Assembly: GCA_965219015.1 (NCBI GenBank)
Contig: CBDCNH010000011.1
Location: 744,001-808,000 of the forward strand
DNA from: CBDCNH01 sp965219015
Lineage (GTDB): Bacteria; Pseudomonadota; Alphaproteobacteria; Rhodobacterales; Rhodobacteraceae
Direction of reading: 5' to 3'
Length of the DNA: 64,000 bases
Shown here: piece by piece, positions 62,602 through 64,000 of the stretch
How positions within the stretch are numbered: the first letter of the stretch is position 1
How the letters are laid out: every line of letters begins with the position of its first letter
The notes under the pieces: model-generated
The model's input: only the letters and a program-made list of their open reading frames with translations
The model's database searches: none
What the model was told of the DNA's origin: nothing
Program-made: the position numbers and the translations under genes

Positions 62602-62628
62602 ACCTTGACCCGAGAACTGGAGGACAGC

Positions 62629-63564
62629 ATGACGATCAAGGCCCGGCGCGTCACATTCAAGAACGGTGAGATAGAGGTCGTCGGCAATGTTTGGTTGCCC
62701 GACGGATTCGATGAGCATGGCTCTTACCCGGCCTTGGTCATCGTTACCCCGGGAAGCAGTGTCAAGGAGCAGATCGGCACCGTCTATGGCGGCAAGATGG
62801 CCGGCAAGGGATATGTGACCCTTGCGTTTGATCCGTCCTACCAAGGCGAAAGCGGAGGCACGCCGCGTGACTTGGAAGACCCCGCTGCGCGGGTCGAGGA
62901 CGTCCGTTGCGCCATCGATTTCCTAGTCACGCTGCCGTATGTGAGCCACGAGAATATCGGCGTGCTCGGGATTTGCGCCGGCGGAGGCTATGCGGCCAAC
63001 GCGGCCTTGACGGAGCATCGGATCAAAGCAGTCGGCGTCGTCGTGCCGGTGAACATGGGCCGGGCGTTCCGACAGGCGCAGTCGGAGGCGAACGCCGTCA
63101 CCGCGACGCTCGCCGCCGTCGCCGAGCAGCGGACCGCCGAAGCGCGCGGCGCGGAACACCGTCGCGACCCCTGGATCCCCGATAGTCTCGAAGAAGCTGA
63201 GGCTGCGGGCGTGAACGATCCGGACACGCTGGACGCTATCACCTATTACCGGACGCCGCGCGGCTACAATTGCAACTCGACCAACCGGCTGCTTTTCCGA
63301 AGCAATGCACTGCTGCTGAGCTTTGACGCCTTTCACCTCGTCGGCGAGCTGCTGACGCAACCTCTCCAGGTGATCGTAGGAGGCCGGCTTGGCACGACCT
63401 TCTCGTTCTCCGATGGCAAGACGCTTTGGGAGCGAGCCCGGAACAAGCATGATTTCATGGTCGTGGAGAATGCCGGCCATTACGAGATGTACGACAAGCC
63501 CGAAAATGTCGATCAGGCCGTTGAACGGCTCGGCTCGTTCTACGGTGAGCATCTTCAAAGCTAG
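62629..63564 (+). CDS. Alpha/beta hydrolase, YcjY/dienelactone-hydrolase-like
   Basis: 311 residues from ATG 62629, with GGAGG ahead at 5 bases. The nucleophile elbow is GICAGGG with Cys116 instead of Ser, as in dienelactone hydrolases and YcjY-like proteins; DPSYQGESGG is the oxyanion-region segment and ENAGHYEMYD holds the His. A Cys nucleophile suits lactone or thioester-like substrates. Regulated presumably by the divergent MarR. Confidence 0.85.
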   Translation: MTIKARRVTFKNGEIEVVGNVWLPDGFDEHGSYPALVIVTPGSSVKEQIGTVYGGKMAGKGYVTLAFDPSYQGESGGTPRDLEDPAARVEDVRCAIDFLVTLPYVSHENIGVLGICAGGGYAANAALTEHRIKAVGVVVPVNMGRAFRQAQSEANAVTATLAAVAEQRTAEARGAEHRRDPWIPDSLEEAEAAGVNDPDTLDAITYYRTPRGYNCNSTNRLLFRSNALLLSFDAFHLVGELLTQPLQVIVGGRLGTTFSFSDGKTLWERARNKHDFMVVENAGHYEMYDKPENVDQAVERLGSFYGEHLQS

Positions 63565-63683
63565 ATTTGTATTCACGGCATATCATACAGTCGGCGACTG
63601 GCGGCTGGTATTGGATCAAGTGTCGCCGGCTTTGATGGATCGCATTTGGTCGGTCGTGAATCTGCTGGATTATCGCACTCGCC

Positions 63684-63840
63684 GCCATCCGGCCTGATCT
63701 CGCCCTCGGGCGTAACGTGCCGATAAAGCGTCTGCCGCATGATGCCGAGCTCGGCGGCCTTGGTCTCAGGCCTGCCGATGGCAGCTTGGGCGAGACATAG
63801 CTTGGCGGCGGTCATTTTGAACGGACGCCCGCCATGCCGC
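63684..63840 (-). pseudogene. Serine recombinase (Tn3 resolvase-type) C-terminal relic
   Basis: HTH end of a resolvase/invertase: HGGRPFKMTAAKLCLAQAA, then ELGIMRQTLYRHVTPEGEIR and RPDGGE. The catalytic domain with the active Ser is missing and the frame runs on into unrelated sequence to a stop at 63573. It abuts a Tn3 transposase fragment of the opposite strand at about 63840. Confidence 0.75.
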
Positions 63841-63843
63841 GCG

Positions 63844-64000
63844 GGCGAGGCCCGCAACGCGCTCGCCCGCGTTATCTTCTTCAACCGCCTGAGCGAGCTT
63901 CGCGACCGCACGTTCGAGAGCCAGCGGCATCGCGCCTCCAGGCTGACGCTGGTCACGGCCGCGGTGACGCTATGGAAACCGCCTGTCTCGACCGCGCCGT
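63844..64000 (+). pseudogene. Tn3-family transposase (TnpA) C-terminal relic, cut by window edge
   Basis: Reads GEARNALARVIFFNRLSELR, DRTFESQRHRASRLTLVTAA, closely matching the TnpA C-terminus (family: FFNRLGEIRDRSFENQRYRASGLNLVTAAIVLWN). After TLW the family sequence continues in a shifted frame as N-TACLDRAV, so a one-base loss at about 63970-63975 is present. Only about 50 residues are in view. Confidence 0.8.

Noticed and set aside
1..64000. tRNA, rRNA or CRISPR array
   Set aside because: No T-arm-like GGTTCGAATCC with matching acceptor stem, no rRNA core sequence and no regularly spaced direct repeats with unique spacers were seen on reading both strands.

Overview
The window reads as two pieces of different character. 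Positions 1-37.4 kb are dense, very GC-rich, mostly tightly overlapping core-type genes of an alphaproteobacterium. A Rhodobacterales-like host is suggested by the NuoA sequence, the betI/betC/betB + choXWV arrangement, and the pcc/mcm propionate genes. Positions 37.4-64 kb are visibly less GC-rich and looser. They are rich in regulators, uptake systems and aromatic-catabolism families, and are peppered with gene relics (a xanthine-dehydrogenase-type relic at the left edge, an IS66 relic at 59.9 kb, Tn3-family resolvase and transposase relics at the right edge). I read this second part as a catabolic genomic island or rearranged segment.

Layout, left part. 1-6.0 kb: osmoprotectant locus, with betB (cut by the window edge), a frameshifted betC and betI on the minus strand, divergent from the choline ABC importer choX-choW-choV; a BetI-type inverted repeat lies between them. 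6.1-17.4 kb: two EamA exporters, a frameshifted LysE-type exporter, a YebC-family regulator, an SLC13/RCK permease, a YmdB-like phosphoesterase, azlC-azlD with a divergent Lrp regulator, 5-formyl-THF cyclo-ligase overlapping mgtE, and guanine deaminase. 17.9-30.2 kb: a nine-gene minus-strand chain in which consecutive genes overlap at stop/start: UDP-sulfoquinovose synthase homologue, two glycosyltransferases, a GSCFA protein, a small GDSH-motif protein, a sugar epimerase, then pccB, pccA and methylmalonyl-CoA mutase. 30.5-37.4 kb: glmS-glmU, a phosphoglycolate-type phosphatase, an SRPBCC protein, a DegT-type aminotransferase, small secreted proteins and nuoA, which is not followed by nuoB.

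Layout, right part. 38.5-51.8 kb: SDR, ACMSD-type amidohydrolase, fused TAXI-TRAP permease and its binding protein; divergently a two-domain extradiol dioxygenase; a GntR regulator; then fumarylacetoacetate-hydrolase-type enzyme, FAD hydroxylase, TRAP DctQ-DctM, a beta-keto-acid cleavage enzyme and TRAP DctP. 51.9-59.8 kb: SnoaL-like protein, one-domain VOC dioxygenase, second FAD hydroxylase, LysR, MFS transporter and an AceE/transketolase-type E1. 60.2-63.6 kb: AraC, EthD protein with a split leader, MarR and a YcjY-like hydrolase.

The island can be read as an uptake, hydroxylation, meta ring-cleavage, C-C hydrolysis and beta-keto/2-oxo-acid processing route for an unidentified aromatic or carbonyl-rich acid. 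The family assignments come from motifs seen here; the pathway and substrate are inference. At least two core genes (betC, lysE) carry single frameshifts that could be real lesions or sequencing errors. I saw no rRNA, tRNA, CRISPR array or replication origin.
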